From the NCBI GenBank assembly GCA_019689615.1, contig JADGHD010000049.1, positions 1 to 14,922 on the forward strand: DNA of 14,922 nt. The letters run 5' to 3'. Of the stretch, positions 14,235 to 14,922 are shown one piece after another. Both the position numbers and the translations under genes were made by a program. The stretch comes from Frankia sp. Its GTDB lineage: Bacteria > Actinomycetota > Actinomycetes > Frankiales > Frankiaceae. The notes below the pieces were generated by a model. That model was not told the origin of the DNA. It searched no databases and saw only the letters and a program-made list of their open reading frames with translations. Every line of letters begins with the position of its first letter. Within the stretch, counting starts at the first letter, position 1.

Positions 14235-14406
14235 GCGGTTGTCGGTCAACCTCGGATCCGGGCGGTCGTGGTCATGCCGGTCATCCAACCAAAAAGGGCG
14301 GCGGCCGATGAGTTCGCGCTCCCCGGACGGTCCGAATGTGTCGGCGGGCCGGCGTACGGTGCCGGCGACGGCTGCAGATCGGGGACGACCGCTCCTGGAG
14401 GCCAGG

Positions 14407-14922
14407 ATGACCAGCACGGGCAGCAGAACCACGGTCCTGCTCATGATCGGGACGCGCAAGGGGCTGTGGCTCGCGCGCTCCGACGACGGCCGGGCGAGCT
14501 GGGAGGTCACCGGTCCGCACCATCCGATGACGGAGGTCTACTCGGCGGCGATCGACACCCGGGGCCGGGTGCCGCGGCTGTTCGCCGGGCTGAGCAGCGA
14601 GCACTTCGGCCCGACGCTGGTGACGAGCGACGACCTGGGCGCCAGCTGGACGGAGCCGGCCACGGCACCGGTGGCCTTCCCCGCCGACACCGGGGCGGCG
14701 CTGCGCCGGGTCTGGCAGATCGCGCCCGGCCCGGCCGACGAGCCGGACCTCGTCTACGCCGGCGTCGAGCCGTCGGCGCTGTTCCGCTCGACCGACGGGG
14801 GCCGCAGCTTCGAGCTGGTCCGTGGCCTGTGGGAGCACCCGCACCGCCCGGAATGGCAGCCGGGCTACGGCGGGCAGGCGATCCACACGGTCATCCCCGA
14901 CCGCGCCGACCCGAAGCGGATC
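14407..14922 (+). CDS. BNR/YVTN-repeat (sialidase-fold) protein, 3' end outside the window
   Basis: The first 172 residues of a beta-propeller protein of the WD40/YVTN/BNR-like exo-alpha-sialidase superfamily. The start VLLMIGTRKGLWLARSDDGR is characteristic of the actinobacterial family with unknown function. BNR-type Asp boxes follow: SDDGRASW near 25-32, SDDLGASW near 75-82 and STDGGRSF near 128-135. Each is S-x-D-x-G-x-x-W/F, a structural turn of each blade and not a catalytic site. No signal peptide is visible, so this is probably a cytoplasmic protein. ATG 14407 follows GGAGG (14397-14401) at 5 nt. The frame stays open to the last base. A TACGGT hexamer at 14355-14360 may be the -10. 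It diverges from the KtrAB genes, and no functional link is known. Confidence 0.88.
   Translation, partial: MTSTGSRTTVLLMIGTRKGLWLARSDDGRASWEVTGPHHPMTEVYSAAIDTRGRVPRLFAGLSSEHFGPTLVTSDDLGASWTEPATAPVAFPADTGAALRRVWQIAPGPADEPDLVYAGVEPSALFRSTDGGRSFELVRGLWEHPHRPEWQPGYGGQAIHTVIPDRADPKRI

Noticed and set aside
12786..14510. Full upstream extension of the KtrB frame to 14510
   Set aside because: It would overlap the 5' end and ribosome binding site of the BNR gene, and the extra residues resemble no TrkH/KtrB N-terminus. A later start was used.
14281..14886. Minus-strand open frame opposite the BNR-repeat gene
   Set aside because: The + strand shows three Asp boxes and a ribosome binding site. The minus frame has no domain.

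Overview
The window is about 15 kb of very GC-rich actinobacterial chromosome. Gene styles (XRE-TPR regulators, siderophore-interacting protein, FadE/DmdC-type acyl-CoA dehydrogenase, paired DUF202 proteins) and the strong G/C third-position bias fit a Frankia-like or related filamentous actinomycete. The genus is inferred, not shown. No rRNA, tRNA, CRISPR array, transposase or phage gene is visible, so this looks like ordinary to mildly accessory chromosome, not a mobile island.

Left part (1-5800): a broken MmcQ/YjbR C-terminus lies next to a gene-free stretch with small palindromes and an 8-bp tandem repeat. Next come a stand-alone 891-aa SNF2 helicase with a long N-terminal extension on the + strand, then on the - strand a small lipoprotein and a large XRE-TPR regulator. 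Middle (5737-9282): the regulator faces a 189-aa protein of unknown function across a spacer with three GGCTA boxes exactly 12 bp apart. A MarR-GNAT fusion follows, with a perfect palindrome at its 5' end. A siderophore-interacting (ferric-siderophore reductase) protein then diverges from a small regulator that joins a ribbon-helix-helix to an excisionase-type HTH, and a perfect CTAG-rich palindrome lies between them. Right part (9253-14922): on the - strand are two overlapping DUF202 membrane proteins, a 606-aa acyl-CoA dehydrogenase and a KtrA/KtrB potassium-uptake pair. At the right edge a BNR/YVTN-repeat protein starts on the + strand and runs off the window.

Clear functional units are the KtrAB transporter (gating subunit and channel, coding regions overlapping), the iron-linked divergon (8674/8773) and the DUF202 pair. 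The strongest regulatory signals are three separate dyads, each next to the regulator gene it may serve. Two - strand genes also have a -10-like hexamer exactly 6 nt before the start codon, which suggests leaderless mRNAs. No clearly new multi-gene system was found. The best leads are the RHH-HTH regulator with its operator, the unknown protein divergent from the XRE-TPR gene, and the SNF2 protein's N-terminal half.
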